Shown here: piece by piece, positions 47,772-58,285 of the stretch
How the letters are laid out: each line of letters starts with the position of its first letter
Numbering within the stretch: position 1 is the stretch's first letter
Assembly: GCA_902627045.1 (NCBI GenBank)
Contig: CACOHP010000003.1
Coordinates: 41,001 to 105,000 of the forward strand
DNA from: an uncultured Pelagibacteraceae bacterium
GTDB lineage: Bacteria > Pseudomonadota > Alphaproteobacteria > Pelagibacterales > Pelagibacteraceae
Length of the DNA stretch: 64,000 nt
Direction: 5' to 3'
Program-made: the position numbers and the translations under genes
Notes under the pieces: model-generated
Told to the model about the DNA's origin: nothing
Seen by the model: the letters and a program-made list of their open reading frames with translations, nothing else
Databases searched by the model: none

Positions 47772-48383
47772 ATGCAAAATATAAATGAGATAGAAGAATT
47801 AATAAAATTGATTTCCAAATTACCAGGTTTAGGGCCTAAATCAGCTAAAAGGATTGTTTTAAGATTGATAAATGATAGAGATCAGTTGATCAAACCTTTG
47901 GCTAACGTATTAGCTCAAATTTACAAGAATGTATCTAGATGTAAAAATTGTGGTTCTTTAAAGTCTAACTTGGTGGGTTGTGATAACTGTGAAAATCCAA
48001 AAAAAAAATTTGATAAGATTTGTGTTGTTGAAGATATAGCTGACCAATGGTCTATCGAAAATTCTAATATATATCAGGGATATTTTCATATTCTTGGTGG
48101 TACAATCTCATCTGCAGGTAACAGAAAAGGAGATTTATTAATAGACTCTTTAGTAGATAGAGTAAAAAGAGATAAAATTGAAGAAGTAATTTTAGCTACG
48201 AGTGCCACAATAGAGGGTCAAACGACTGCTTATTATATTCAAGAAAGTTTAAAAAACTCCAAAGTAAAAATTACTAAGCTTGCTCAAGGTTTGCCAGTCG
48301 GTGGTGAAATAGAAAATCTTGATGATGGGACTTTAATTTCTGCCTTTAAAAATAGATCTAAGTTAATTTCTAATTCCAGCTAA
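47772..48383 (+). CDS. recR: Recombination protein RecR
   Basis: LPGLGPKSAKRIVLRL, CKNCGSL...C..C, YHFILGG-like FHILGGTISSAGNR, TIEGQTTAYYI. Confidence 0.95.
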   Translation: MQNINEIEELIKLISKLPGLGPKSAKRIVLRLINDRDQLIKPLANVLAQIYKNVSRCKNCGSLKSNLVGCDNCENPKKKFDKICVVEDIADQWSIENSNIYQGYFHILGGTISSAGNRKGDLLIDSLVDRVKRDKIEEVILATSATIEGQTTAYYIQESLKNSKVKITKLAQGLPVGGEIENLDDGTLISAFKNRSKLISNSS

Positions 48384-50531
48384 TTTTTTTTTTATTCTAT
48401 TTATATGCAATAGAGGCTCTGTATAACCGGAGGGTTGATTTGTTCCCTCAAAAATTAAGCTACAAGCTGTTTTGAAAGCTAAAGATTTTTCAAAATTATC
48501 ACTCATCCTCACATAATTTTTGTCATTTTTATTTTGCTCATCTACTATTTTTGCCATATCTTTCATTATTCCTTTCACCTGGATTTTGGTAGTTATCCCA
48601 TGATGTATCCAATTAGCAATGTGCTGAGATGAAATTCTTAATGTTGCTCTATCCTCCATAAGGCCAACATTGTTAATATCTGGTACTTTAGAACAACCTA
48701 CACCTTGATCGACCCATCTAACAACATAGCCCAATAAAGTTTGAGCAGAATTGCAAATTTCTTTATTTATTTCTTCAATAGACCAATTTGGTCTATCAGT
48801 GACAGGAATTGTTAAAAGATCATCAAGTTTAGATTGTTTGCGATCGAATAACTTTTTTTGTTCGTCAAAAATATTTATTTGGTGGTAATGCAAAGCATGT
48901 AAAGCTGCAGCAGTTGGAGATGGAACCCACGCACAATTAGCACCTGCTTTTAAGTGACCCGTTTTTTGTGCCATCATATCCTTCATTTTATCTGGCATTG
49001 CCCACATTCCTTTTCCTATTTGTGCTTTTCCAGAGAACCCACATTTTAAACCAATGTCTACGTTATTATTCTCGTATGCTAAAATCCACTTCGATGTTTT
49101 CATGTCTCCTTTTTTGATCATGGGACCAGCCTCCATGGATGTGTGCATCTCATCACCTGTTCTATCTAAAAAACCTGTATTAATAAAAAAAACTCTATTT
49201 TTTAAAGTTCTAATGCACTCTTTTAAGTTAACGGATGTTCTTCTTTCCTCGTCCATAATTCCAATTTTACAAGTATATTTTTTTAATCCCAAGACCTCTT
49301 CAACTTTTGAGAAGATTAAATCTGTGAACGCTGTTTCATCTGGACCATGCATTTTTGGTTTTACTATATATATAGAACCAGCTCTTGAATTAGTCTTCTT
49401 CTTAAGATCGTGCAACGCTGCAGCTGTAGTTATAAAAGCATCCATGATACCCTCGGGTATCTCACTTCCATCACTTAATAAAATTGAGGAATTAGTCATT
49501 AAATGTCCAACATTTCTTATGAGCAAGAGACTTCTACCATGCAGTTTTAATCCTTTACCTTCTTTTGATAAATAACTTCTATTAGGATTTAATTTTCTCT
49601 CAAATAATTTCCCTTCTTTTTCAAACTTTGATTTAAGGTCTCCCCTCATAAGTCCTAACCAATTTTTGTAACAAATTATTTTATCCTCAGAATCGACTGC
49701 AGCAACACTGTCTTCGTTATCGCAGATTGTTGAAACTGCTGATTCAATTATTATATCGCTTATACCGGCATGATCTTGTTGAGCAGCAAACGCTCTAGAG
49801 TCTTTTAAAATCTCTATGTGCAAATTGTTATTTTTAAGAATGATAGCAGTTGGATTATCACTTTCACCTCTGTGTCCAATAAACTTGCTTTCGTCTTCTA
49901 AGTCAAAAATATCTGCACCCTTTAAAACTTTCAATTTTCCAAATTTTACAGCAAAACTAGTAATTTTATTCCAACTTAGACCTGCCAGTGTAAAGTGTTT
50001 ATCTAAAAAGTCTCGACCATATTTAATAACCATCTCACCTCTCTCGGGATCATATCGCTCAGAAACACTATCTTCAGATTGATCTATTACATCAGTACCA
50101 TATAGACTGTCATATAAACTCATCCATCTTGCATTTGCAGCATTTAAAGCATAACGTGCGTTCATAACGGGCACTACTAGCTGAGGTCCTGCTATGTCTG
50201 AAATTTCTTCATCAATATTTTTAGTTTCAATTTTAAAATCGGGTCCCTCTTTTTTAAGATAATTAATTTCCAATAAAAATTTTTTATATTCATCTAAATT
50301 AAATTGTTTTGTTTTATTTTTAATATGCCAATCGTTAATTTTCTTTTGCAAATTTTCCCTAAATTTTATTAATTCTTTATTTTTAGGCGCTAACTCTTTT
50401 AAAGATTTTTCAAAACCTAACCAAAAATTTTTTGATGAAACATTTGTGTTTTTCAATAAATCATTATTTACAAAATCTAATAGATCCTCAGATATTTTAA
50501 GATTATTAACTTTTATATATTTTTGTTGCAT
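48363..50531 (-). CDS. glcB: Malate synthase G
   Basis: GRSLLLIRNVGHLM, SIYIVKPKMHGPDE, GIMDEERRTSVNLKECI, NTGFLDRTGDEMHTSMEAGPM. Confidence 0.96.
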   Translation of the reverse strand: MQQKYIKVNNLKISEDLLDFVNNDLLKNTNVSSKNFWLGFEKSLKELAPKNKELIKFRENLQKKINDWHIKNKTKQFNLDEYKKFLLEINYLKKEGPDFKIETKNIDEEISDIAGPQLVVPVMNARYALNAANARWMSLYDSLYGTDVIDQSEDSVSERYDPERGEMVIKYGRDFLDKHFTLAGLSWNKITSFAVKFGKLKVLKGADIFDLEDESKFIGHRGESDNPTAIILKNNNLHIEILKDSRAFAAQQDHAGISDIIIESAVSTICDNEDSVAAVDSEDKIICYKNWLGLMRGDLKSKFEKEGKLFERKLNPNRSYLSKEGKGLKLHGRSLLLIRNVGHLMTNSSILLSDGSEIPEGIMDAFITTAAALHDLKKKTNSRAGSIYIVKPKMHGPDETAFTDLIFSKVEEVLGLKKYTCKIGIMDEERRTSVNLKECIRTLKNRVFFINTGFLDRTGDEMHTSMEAGPMIKKGDMKTSKWILAYENNNVDIGLKCGFSGKAQIGKGMWAMPDKMKDMMAQKTGHLKAGANCAWVPSPTAAALHALHYHQINIFDEQKKLFDRKQSKLDDLLTIPVTDRPNWSIEEINKEICNSAQTLLGYVVRWVDQGVGCSKVPDINNVGLMEDRATLRISSQHIANWIHHGITTKIQVKGIMKDMAKIVDEQNKNDKNYVRMSDNFEKSLAFKTACSLIFEGTNQPSGYTEPLLHINRIKKKLAGIRN

Positions 50532-50547
50532 AGTATATTACTCTTTA

Positions 50548-50686
50548 ACCATCTATATTTTGTCTAAGAGCTTTACTCCGTTGACAGGAATTAATCTCTT
50601 TTCAGAGTGGTATGCTTTAATCGGACCTTTTGCCTGTGAGCTTCCTGGTTGGTTGCTCTGACGGTGCTAAAAGTAATTTTTCCCGA
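50548..50686 (-). promoter_or_regulatory. Tandem glycine riboswitch upstream of glcB
   Basis: Minus strand ...AGCACCGTCAGAGCAACCAACCAGGAAGCTCACAGGCAAAAGGTCCGATT... (aptamer 1) and ...CTCTGAAAAGAGATTAATTCCTGTCAACGGAGTAAAGCTCTTAGACAAAATATAGATGG (aptamer 2). Confidence 0.88.
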
Positions 50687-50798
50687 TTATAAATTTTTAT
50701 TCTATAAAAAAATAAAGTTATTTAATAACAAATAATTAATAAATTCAATATCATTTTATTGCCTTTTTTGTTAATTAGTTAAACATTATTAGATAACC

Positions 50799-51890
50799 AT
50801 GAAAAATTACCTTAATTTTGAAAAAGATATAAAAGAATTAGATGAAGAGTTAGAAAAACTCAAAGATCCCTATAACCAAGGTGGCATTTCTGAAGTAGAT
50901 ACTCAAAAAATTTCTAAAACTCAGGAGGAGATAAATGATAAATTGAAATCAATTTATTCAAACCTCGACCCTTGGCAAACTACAATGGTTGCAAGACATG
51001 AAGATCGACCTAAATCAAAATTTTTTATAGATAATTTATTTAATGAATTTATTTCATTGTCTGGCGATAGGTATTATGGTGAGGATAAGTCAGTAATCGC
51101 AGGTTTTGGAAAATTTAAAGATCAGTCTATCTTAGTAATTGGTCAAGAAAAAGGAGATGATTTAGATAGTAGAATTGAACGAAATTTCGGAATGATGAGA
51201 CCCGAAGGTTATAGAAAAACAATCCGTCTTATGGAGTTAGCTGATAGATTTGAAATACCAATAGTTTTATTTATAGACACACCCGGAGCCTATCCAGGTG
51301 TAGGTGCTGAAGAACGAGGTCAGGCGGAGGCAATTGCAAAGTCAATAGAATGTTGCATGAATTTAAAAGTTCCAACAATAGCAATTATCATTGGAGAGGG
51401 TGGTTCAGGTGGTGCTATTGCTTTAGCTTCTTCTAGCAAAGTCTTAATGTTGGAAAATGCAATTTATTCAGTTATTTCCCCTGAGGGATGTGCAACAATT
51501 TTATGGAGAGATCCAAAAAAGATGCTTGATGCTGCTAAAGCAATGAAACTTTCTGCAAAAGATTTACTAGAGTTAAATGTTATTGATGAAATTATTAAAG
51601 AACCTGTAGGTGGCGCACATAGAGATAAAGATTTAATTTTGAAAAATGTTCAAGACTCATTATTAACAAGTTTAGATTACTTTCAGTCTATGTCAGGGGA
51701 AGAAATTTTTAATGATCGAAAAAATAAATTTTTAAAAATAGGTAGAGGTAAAGGTTTTGTTTCTAATACGGTAGACCTAAGTTCTTTAAGAGCTCCACGA
51801 AATGAAATTTTCGAAATTTTAATGAAAAAAAGATTTCTAGTACCTTTTTTAGCTGCACTTATTCTGATTATGGTATTAATTTTTTTATAA
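50799..51890 (+). CDS. accA: Acetyl-CoA carboxylase carboxyltransferase alpha with C-terminal hydrophobic extension
   Basis: GDRYYGEDKSVIAGFGKF, FIDTPGAYPGVGAEERGQAEAIA, GEGGSGGAIALASS; tail ...EILMKKRFLVPFLAALILIMVLIFL. Confidence 0.95.
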   Translation: MKNYLNFEKDIKELDEELEKLKDPYNQGGISEVDTQKISKTQEEINDKLKSIYSNLDPWQTTMVARHEDRPKSKFFIDNLFNEFISLSGDRYYGEDKSVIAGFGKFKDQSILVIGQEKGDDLDSRIERNFGMMRPEGYRKTIRLMELADRFEIPIVLFIDTPGAYPGVGAEERGQAEAIAKSIECCMNLKVPTIAIIIGEGGSGGAIALASSSKVLMLENAIYSVISPEGCATILWRDPKKMLDAAKAMKLSAKDLLELNVIDEIIKEPVGGAHRDKDLILKNVQDSLLTSLDYFQSMSGEEIFNDRKNKFLKIGRGKGFVSNTVDLSSLRAPRNEIFEILMKKRFLVPFLAALILIMVLIFL

Positions 51891-54431
51891 TTTTCCGCAA
51901 CACTTTTTATATTTTTTTCCAGAGCCACACGGACAAGGTTCATTTCTTTTTACCTTTTTATTAATTTGGCTAATTGATTTTTCCTCATTATCTTTCTCTT
52001 CTAATTCATTTTTTGATGTCTCAACAAATTTAAGATTCATAAGAACATTTACGTAGTCCTGCTTTAGTTTTTTTAACAAATTCTCAAATAAAGAAAAAGC
52101 CTCTTTTTTGTATTCAATAAGAGGGTCTCTTTGCCCATAAGATCTTAATCCAATCACTTGGCGCAATTGTTCTAAATATTGAATATGAGATTTCCAATTG
52201 ATATCAATAGATTGTAAAAAAATTCTTTTTTCAATTTGTTTTGCTTGATCTATTCCTAAAAGTTTAATTCTTTCTTCTCTTGTTTTGTAGAATCTATCAG
52301 AAACTAATTTCGTAAGATCATTATCTTTTTCTTTTAGTAAGTTTTCTAATTCCTTTTCATTAAAATTTTTACCCATAAGAGTTTTTATTTGATTTTCAAA
52401 ATGTGGACTTTTCGGATTTGCAATTTTTTGAATTTTCAAATCAATTAAATCTTTTTTTATTTCATCTAAAAAATTAATAGAATAATCAAAAATTTTTTCA
52501 CTATCCATTGCCTCTTTTCTTTGAGAAAAAATTACATGTCTTTGATCATTTAATACATTATCAAATTTGATAAGAGTTTTTCTAATATCAAAATTTCTTG
52601 CCTCTACTTTTTGCTGTGCTCTTTCTAAAGCTTTATTAATCCATGGGTGATCAATACTTTCTCCATCTTTTAAGCCTAACTTTTCAAGCATGGTGTTCAT
52701 TGACTCTGATCCAAAAATTCTCATTAAATCATCTTCTAAACTTACGTAAAAAATTGAACTTCCCTCATCACCCTGACGTCCTGATCTACCTCTTGCTTGA
52801 TTATCAACTCTACGAGACTCCATTCTCTCAGTACCTATAACAAATAAACCACCTAGTGATTTAATTTTTTTCTTTTCTATAATTAATTTATCATCGTCTT
52901 CGTTATTTTTTTTTCCTCCAAGTTGTATATCGACACCTCTTCCTGAAATACTTGTTGTTATAATTACAGATCCTTCTTTACCTGCATTGGAAATAATTTC
53001 AGCTTCATTCTCATGATTTTTTGCATTTAATACAACATGATTTATTCTCTCTTTGTGTAAAAATTTTGAGTAAATTTCAGATTTATTGATACTAGATGTA
53101 AAAACTAACAATGGCTGGCCAGCTTTATTAAGATCTATAATTTTTTTAACTATTGCATCATTCTTTTCCTTTTCAGTTCTAAAAATTTGATCATTGAAAT
53201 CTTTTCTTATCATTTTTTTATTTGTTGGAATTACAACGACTGGTAAATTATAAATTTCATAAAATTCCTCGGATTCTGTTACAGCTGTTCCTGTACATCC
53301 AGAAATCTTTTTATAAAGTTTGAAATAATTTTGATAAGTTATAGAGGCTAAAGTTTGATTTTCCGCTTGAATATCAATTTTTTCTTTAGCTTCCAAAGCT
53401 TGATGAAGACCATCACCAAATCGCCTTCCTTCTAGAATTCTTCCTGTGAGTTCATCTATAATTTTTAAAGAGCCATCTTTAACAATATAATCCTTTCCTT
53501 TAACAAATAAATGGTTAGCTCTTAAGGCTTGATTAACATGATGTACTAAATTTAGATTCTCTGGATCATAAAAATTATTGTTTTTTAAAATACCTGTTTC
53601 AGAAAAAATTTTTTCCACGTTATTTATTCCATCATTTGTTAATAAGATATTCTTATCTTTTTCATCAATTTCATAATCAGTTTTGTTTAATCTTTTTACC
53701 AACTTATCTACAGCGAGATATTTGTTGGTCTTATCCTCTGAAGCACCAGAAATAATCAAAGGAGTTCTCGCTTCATCAATTAAACAAGAGTCAATTTCAT
53801 CAACTATAGAAAAGAAATGTTCTCTTTGAACCATTTCATCCTTAGAATACTTCATGTTATCTCTTAAGTAATCAAAACCTAATTCACTATTAGTTGCATA
53901 AGTTATATCGCAATTGTAATTTTTTTTTCTTTCATCATCAGTTTGGTTATTATTAATATAACCCGAGGATACTCCTAAAAAATTATAAATTTTACCCATT
54001 TCAATACAGTCTCTTTTTGCCAAATAATCATTTACGGTAACAATATGAACACCTTTTCCAAAAAGAGCATTTAAATAGGCCGCTAAAGTTATCGTTAATG
54101 TCTTACCTTCTCCTGTTCGCATTTCAGCAATCTTCATTTCGTGCAATACTATTCCACCAACAATTTGAACATCAAAATGCCTCTCATTTCTAATTCTCCT
54201 AGATGCTTCTCTTACTAGAGCAAAAGCCTCGGGTAGCAATTCATCTATAACCTCACCATTTTTTAATTTCTCTCTAAATTCCTCAGTTTTTTCAGGGAAT
54301 TCGTTATCTTTAAGTTTTTTTGTATTTTCTTCTAGTGAATTTATTTTTTGAACGATTTTATTTAATCTATCAAGCTCTTTTTGATTACCTGACTTAATGA
54401 ATTTTGAAATAAGATTTAAAGGATTTAACAT
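51885..54431 (-). CDS. secA: Preprotein translocase ATPase SecA
   Basis: EMRTGEGKTLTITLAAYLNAL, TTSISGRGVDIQLGG, C-terminal CPCGSGKKYKKCCGK. Confidence 0.98.
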   Translation of the reverse strand: MLNPLNLISKFIKSGNQKELDRLNKIVQKINSLEENTKKLKDNEFPEKTEEFREKLKNGEVIDELLPEAFALVREASRRIRNERHFDVQIVGGIVLHEMKIAEMRTGEGKTLTITLAAYLNALFGKGVHIVTVNDYLAKRDCIEMGKIYNFLGVSSGYINNNQTDDERKKNYNCDITYATNSELGFDYLRDNMKYSKDEMVQREHFFSIVDEIDSCLIDEARTPLIISGASEDKTNKYLAVDKLVKRLNKTDYEIDEKDKNILLTNDGINNVEKIFSETGILKNNNFYDPENLNLVHHVNQALRANHLFVKGKDYIVKDGSLKIIDELTGRILEGRRFGDGLHQALEAKEKIDIQAENQTLASITYQNYFKLYKKISGCTGTAVTESEEFYEIYNLPVVVIPTNKKMIRKDFNDQIFRTEKEKNDAIVKKIIDLNKAGQPLLVFTSSINKSEIYSKFLHKERINHVVLNAKNHENEAEIISNAGKEGSVIITTSISGRGVDIQLGGKKNNEDDDKLIIEKKKIKSLGGLFVIGTERMESRRVDNQARGRSGRQGDEGSSIFYVSLEDDLMRIFGSESMNTMLEKLGLKDGESIDHPWINKALERAQQKVEARNFDIRKTLIKFDNVLNDQRHVIFSQRKEAMDSEKIFDYSINFLDEIKKDLIDLKIQKIANPKSPHFENQIKTLMGKNFNEKELENLLKEKDNDLTKLVSDRFYKTREERIKLLGIDQAKQIEKRIFLQSIDINWKSHIQYLEQLRQVIGLRSYGQRDPLIEYKKEAFSLFENLLKKLKQDYVNVLMNLKFVETSKNELEEKDNEEKSISQINKKVKRNEPCPCGSGKKYKKCCGKL

Positions 54432-54496
54432 TAGTTTTTGATTTATTATTTACTTATATCCTTTAATATAATTAATAAATAAATATTTTAAACACT

Positions 54497-55798
54497 ATGG
54501 GCATAAATTTACCTAATTTTTTATTATCTAAATCGAAAAATACGAGAATGTTAGAATATCAAGATTTAGATCACATTGATGGTGTTTCAATTTCTTGTGT
54601 ATGCGCTAATCTTTATAATGATACTAGGGATGATTTAGTAATGTTTTATTTTAGAGATGGGGCAAATTATGCATCAGTCTATACGCAATCTAAAATTGTC
54701 TCTGAGAATATCAAGTGGAACTTAAATCAAAATTCAAAAAAAAAGTACTCACTGTTAGTTAATGCTAGAAATGCAAATTGTTTTACAGGCCGACAAGGAT
54801 ACAAAAGTCTCGAAAAAATAGCAGACCAAATCTCACAAGAGCTAACCTCGAAACAGAGAGAAGACGAAGATAATCCGACAAAAATTAGACAAAAGGATAT
54901 AATGTTCGGTTGTACAGGTACCATTGGTGAAATTTTCCCAGAGGAAAAGATTAAAAATAAGATTTCGGCCTTAGTAAAAAACGTAAAATATACACAGAAT
55001 AAGTATCTATGGATGAAAGCAGCTTTGGGTATTATGACTACAGACACTCAACCAAAAATGTCAATGGAAAATTGTAAGATCGCTGGTACTTCTGTTAAGA
55101 TTTTTGGTATCGCTAAGGGTTCGGGAATGATCCAGCCTAATATGGCTACTACACTAGCTTATATCTTCACGGACGCAGATATATCAAACGAAATTTTAAA
55201 AAAACTTCTTAAAAAGAATATTTCAAAAACTTTTAATGCAATAAGTTGCGATAGTGACACAAGTACTAATGATATGGTCTGTATTTTTTCGACTAGTAAA
55301 GTAAAGCATCCTAGAATTAAAAATTACAACGATAAAAGAATAAGAGATTTTGAGGAAGCATTAAATAAAGTACTATTGAATTTAGCCAAGAGAGTAGTTT
55401 CAGATGGAGAGGGCGCATCAAAATTTATAACGATAAATGTAGATAATTGTAAAAATGAAGATGATGCAAAAAAAATTGGTTTTTCGGTTGCAAATTCACC
55501 TTTAGTAAAAACTGCTATAGCGGGTGAAGATCCTAATTGGGGTAGAATAGTAATGGCAATTGGAAAATCTAATGTTTTAATAAATTTAGAAAAGTTATCT
55601 ATAAAATTTGGAGAATTATCAATTATTAATAATGGAAAGTTAAGTTTAAATTATAATGAGGCTGAAGTTGCAAATTATATGAAAAATAACAATATTGATA
55701 TTAATATAAGTATTTTTAAAGGCTCAAAAAAATTTACTACATACACTATGGATCTCACAAAAAAATATATTGAAATTAACTCAGATTATAGAAGTTAA
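54497..55798 (+). CDS. argJ: Glutamate N-acetyltransferase / ornithine acetyltransferase
   Basis: KGSGMIQPNMATTLAYIFTDADIS, GEDPNWGRIVMAIG. Confidence 0.94.
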   Translation: MGINLPNFLLSKSKNTRMLEYQDLDHIDGVSISCVCANLYNDTRDDLVMFYFRDGANYASVYTQSKIVSENIKWNLNQNSKKKYSLLVNARNANCFTGRQGYKSLEKIADQISQELTSKQREDEDNPTKIRQKDIMFGCTGTIGEIFPEEKIKNKISALVKNVKYTQNKYLWMKAALGIMTTDTQPKMSMENCKIAGTSVKIFGIAKGSGMIQPNMATTLAYIFTDADISNEILKKLLKKNISKTFNAISCDSDTSTNDMVCIFSTSKVKHPRIKNYNDKRIRDFEEALNKVLLNLAKRVVSDGEGASKFITINVDNCKNEDDAKKIGFSVANSPLVKTAIAGEDPNWGRIVMAIGKSNVLINLEKLSIKFGELSIINNGKLSLNYNEAEVANYMKNNNIDINISIFKGSKKFTTYTMDLTKKYIEINSDYRS

Positions 55799-55837
55799 TT
55801 CTATTGAAATATTAAATTGAATAATTAAATAATTCAT

Positions 55838-56266
55838 ATGATCAAGTACAAATTGAAATGTAAAAAATGCTCATTATTATTTGATAGCTGGTTTGCATCT
55901 TCACAAGAATATGAAAAATTGAAAAAAAAAAATTATTTAAATTGTCATAAATGTGGCTCAATTAAAGTTGAAAAAACTCTTATGGCACCAAAATTATTAA
56001 ATAAATCCTGGGAAAAAAATATACCCACTAAAGATCTCAAATACAAAAAAATTAATGAAAAAATTAAAGAATATCAAAAATTTATTAAGAAAAATTTTGA
56101 ATACGTTGGTGAAAATTTTGCTTATGAGGCACGCTCTGTTCATTACAAAGATAAAAAAAGAGATAAAGGAATTTATGGAGTTGCATCAAGAGAAGAAATT
56201 AAAGATTTGAGAGATGAGGGAATTGATACAGAAATTATTCCTTGGGTAGAAGATAAAAATAATTAA
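55838..56266 (+). CDS. DUF1178 family protein
   Basis: IKYKLKCKKCSLLFDSWFASSQEYEKLKKKNYLNCHKCGSIKVEKTLMAP. Confidence 0.85.
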   Translation: MIKYKLKCKKCSLLFDSWFASSQEYEKLKKKNYLNCHKCGSIKVEKTLMAPKLLNKSWEKNIPTKDLKYKKINEKIKEYQKFIKKNFEYVGENFAYEARSVHYKDKKRDKGIYGVASREEIKDLRDEGIDTEIIPWVEDKNN

Positions 56267-56273
56267 TTTTTAG

Positions 56274-57002
56274 TTACATTTTAATAAACTTCGCAATATA
56301 ATTAATTGATTTGTCTGAACTTAACTCCCAATTATTTTTAATTAAATTAAGTTTTACTCCCTTTAAATCTTTTAATGCAAGATCATATTTTTTTGTGATA
56401 TTAATTAAATCTTCTGGCTTAACAAATTTTTCCCACTCATGAGTGCCGATCGGAAGCCACTTAAGAACATATTCAGCACCAATTATTGCAAAAATATAAG
56501 ACTTCAAAGTTTTATTTAAGGTTGCAACGAACATGATACCATTTTCTTTCATTAGCATCGAGCATGATTTAAGAAAAAAATCTATATTTTCGACATGTTC
56601 AATAATTTCCATATTTAATATTACATCAAACTTTAAATCTGTTTTAAATTTTTCAGGAGATGAACAAAAATATTTAATATTTAAACCACTCTTTCTTGCA
56701 TGAATTTTTGCAACTTCTATATTTTTTTCAGAAGCATCCATTCCAAATACTTCGGCACCAAGTCTTGACATGGGTTCAGATAACAATCCTCCACCACAAC
56801 CTATGTCTAAGATTTTAATTCCTGAGAGTATTTTATCTTTTTCTCGAAGATTAAAAGTTTTGATTATATTTTCTTTTATATAAGAAATCCTTATTGGATT
56901 GAAATTATGCAATGGTTTAAATTTTCCTTTGGGATCCCACCATTCTTCTGCAATTTTAGAAAATTTTTCTATTTCTTTTTTATTAATTGTGTTAGTTTTC
57001 AT
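56274..57002 (-). CDS. ubiG: Ubiquinone biosynthesis O-methyltransferase
   Basis: WWDPKGKFKPLHNFNPIRISYI, ILDIGCGGGLLSEPMSRLGAEVFGMDASEKNIEVAKIHA. Confidence 0.95.
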   Translation of the reverse strand: MKTNTINKKEIEKFSKIAEEWWDPKGKFKPLHNFNPIRISYIKENIIKTFNLREKDKILSGIKILDIGCGGGLLSEPMSRLGAEVFGMDASEKNIEVAKIHARKSGLNIKYFCSSPEKFKTDLKFDVILNMEIIEHVENIDFFLKSCSMLMKENGIMFVATLNKTLKSYIFAIIGAEYVLKWLPIGTHEWEKFVKPEDLINITKKYDLALKDLKGVKLNLIKNNWELSSDKSINYIAKFIKM

Positions 57003-57064
57003 ACTAAGTAAACTTTATATTCAAGATGATTTTAATCAATATTTTAATTTAAAAATATTAATTC

Positions 57065-58285
57065 ATGAAAATTGTAGTTTTAAAATTTGGAGGAACGTCT
57101 GTAGGCAGCATTAAAAGAATTAAAAATGTGGCAAACATCATCCATTCATATCATAAAAAAGGATATAGACTTATTGTAGTTTCTTCAGCAATGAGTGGCG
57201 TCACAAATGATTTGATAAGAAAATCAAAAGAGATAAGTGAAAATTTTATATCCACCGAGTATGATGTTCTCGTTTCATCTGGTGAACAGGCAGCATGTTC
57301 TTTAATTGCAGCAAGATTGTCACATATTGGTTTAAAATCCCGGTCCTGGTTATCCTGGCAAGTTCCAATTATAACCAATGATAATTATAAAAATGCAAAA
57401 ATTTTATTTATCTCAAAGAAAAAGATTTTAGATTATTTAAAAAAAGGTGGAATACCCATTGTCACTGGTTTTCAAGGAATTGATATTAATAATAGAATAA
57501 CAACAATTGGCAGAGGCGGGTCTGACGCAAGTGCAATCATGTTGGCTAAATTTTTTGATGCAGAAAGATGTATAATTTATACTGATGTTGAAGGTATCTA
57601 TACGACAGATCCAAATAAATTAAAAAAAGCAAGAAAAATAAAAGTAATTTCTTATGAGGAAATGTTGGAGATGTCTTCTTTAGGTGCAAAAGTTATGCAG
57701 CCAGTTTCTATCCAGGATGCGCGTTTAAATAGGATTAATATTGAGGTAAAATCCTCATTTACAAAAAAGACTGGAACATTAATCACAAAAAGAAAAAATA
57801 TTATAAATAATAAAATTATTGCCGGAATTTCATCAACTCAAAATGATGCTAAAATCACTTTGGTAGGTGTTAAAGATAAACCTGGAGTTGCTGCAATGAT
57901 TTTTAAACCTTTGTCAAAAAATTTAATTAATGTAGATATGGTTGTACAAAATATTTCTGCCAACGGAAAAGAAACAGATTTAACATTCACTATCAAAACA
58001 GATGATCTAAAAAAAACAAAAAAAATAATTGAAGCTAACAAGAATATTAAATTTAGAAAATTATTGTTAAAAAAAGATGTCTCAAAAGTTTCAATCATAG
58101 GAGTAGGAATGGTGACAACACCCGGAGTAACATTTAGAATGTTTCAGTCTCTTGCAAAAAAGAATATTAATATACAGGTCATTTCAACTTCTGAAATTAA
58201 AATATCGGTTTTAATTGATAAAAAAAATACTAAAAAGGCATTAATTGCTTTACATAAAGAATTTAAACTAGATTACTATCGATGA
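57065..58285 (+). CDS. lysC: Aspartate kinase
   Basis: [34 protein letters not shown] domains. Confidence 0.95.
   Translation: MKIVVLKFGGTSVGSIKRIKNVANIIHSYHKKGYRLIVVSSAMSGVTNDLIRKSKEISENFISTEYDVLVSSGEQAACSLIAARLSHIGLKSRSWLSWQVPIITNDNYKNAKILFISKKKILDYLKKGGIPIVTGFQGIDINNRITTIGRGGSDASAIMLAKFFDAERCIIYTDVEGIYTTDPNKLKKARKIKVISYEEMLEMSSLGAKVMQPVSIQDARLNRINIEVKSSFTKKTGTLITKRKNIINNKIIAGISSTQNDAKITLVGVKDKPGVAAMIFKPLSKNLINVDMVVQNISANGKETDLTFTIKTDDLKKTKKIIEANKNIKFRKLLLKKDVSKVSIIGVGMVTTPGVTFRMFQSLAKKNINIQVISTSEIKISVLIDKKNTKKALIALHKEFKLDYYR

Noticed and set aside
49054-49575. 173-aa plus-strand ORF
   Set aside because: Antisense inside glcB; composition looks like the reverse of a real coding frame.
54727-55047. 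106-aa minus-strand ORF
   Set aside because: Antisense inside argJ; no recognisable motif.
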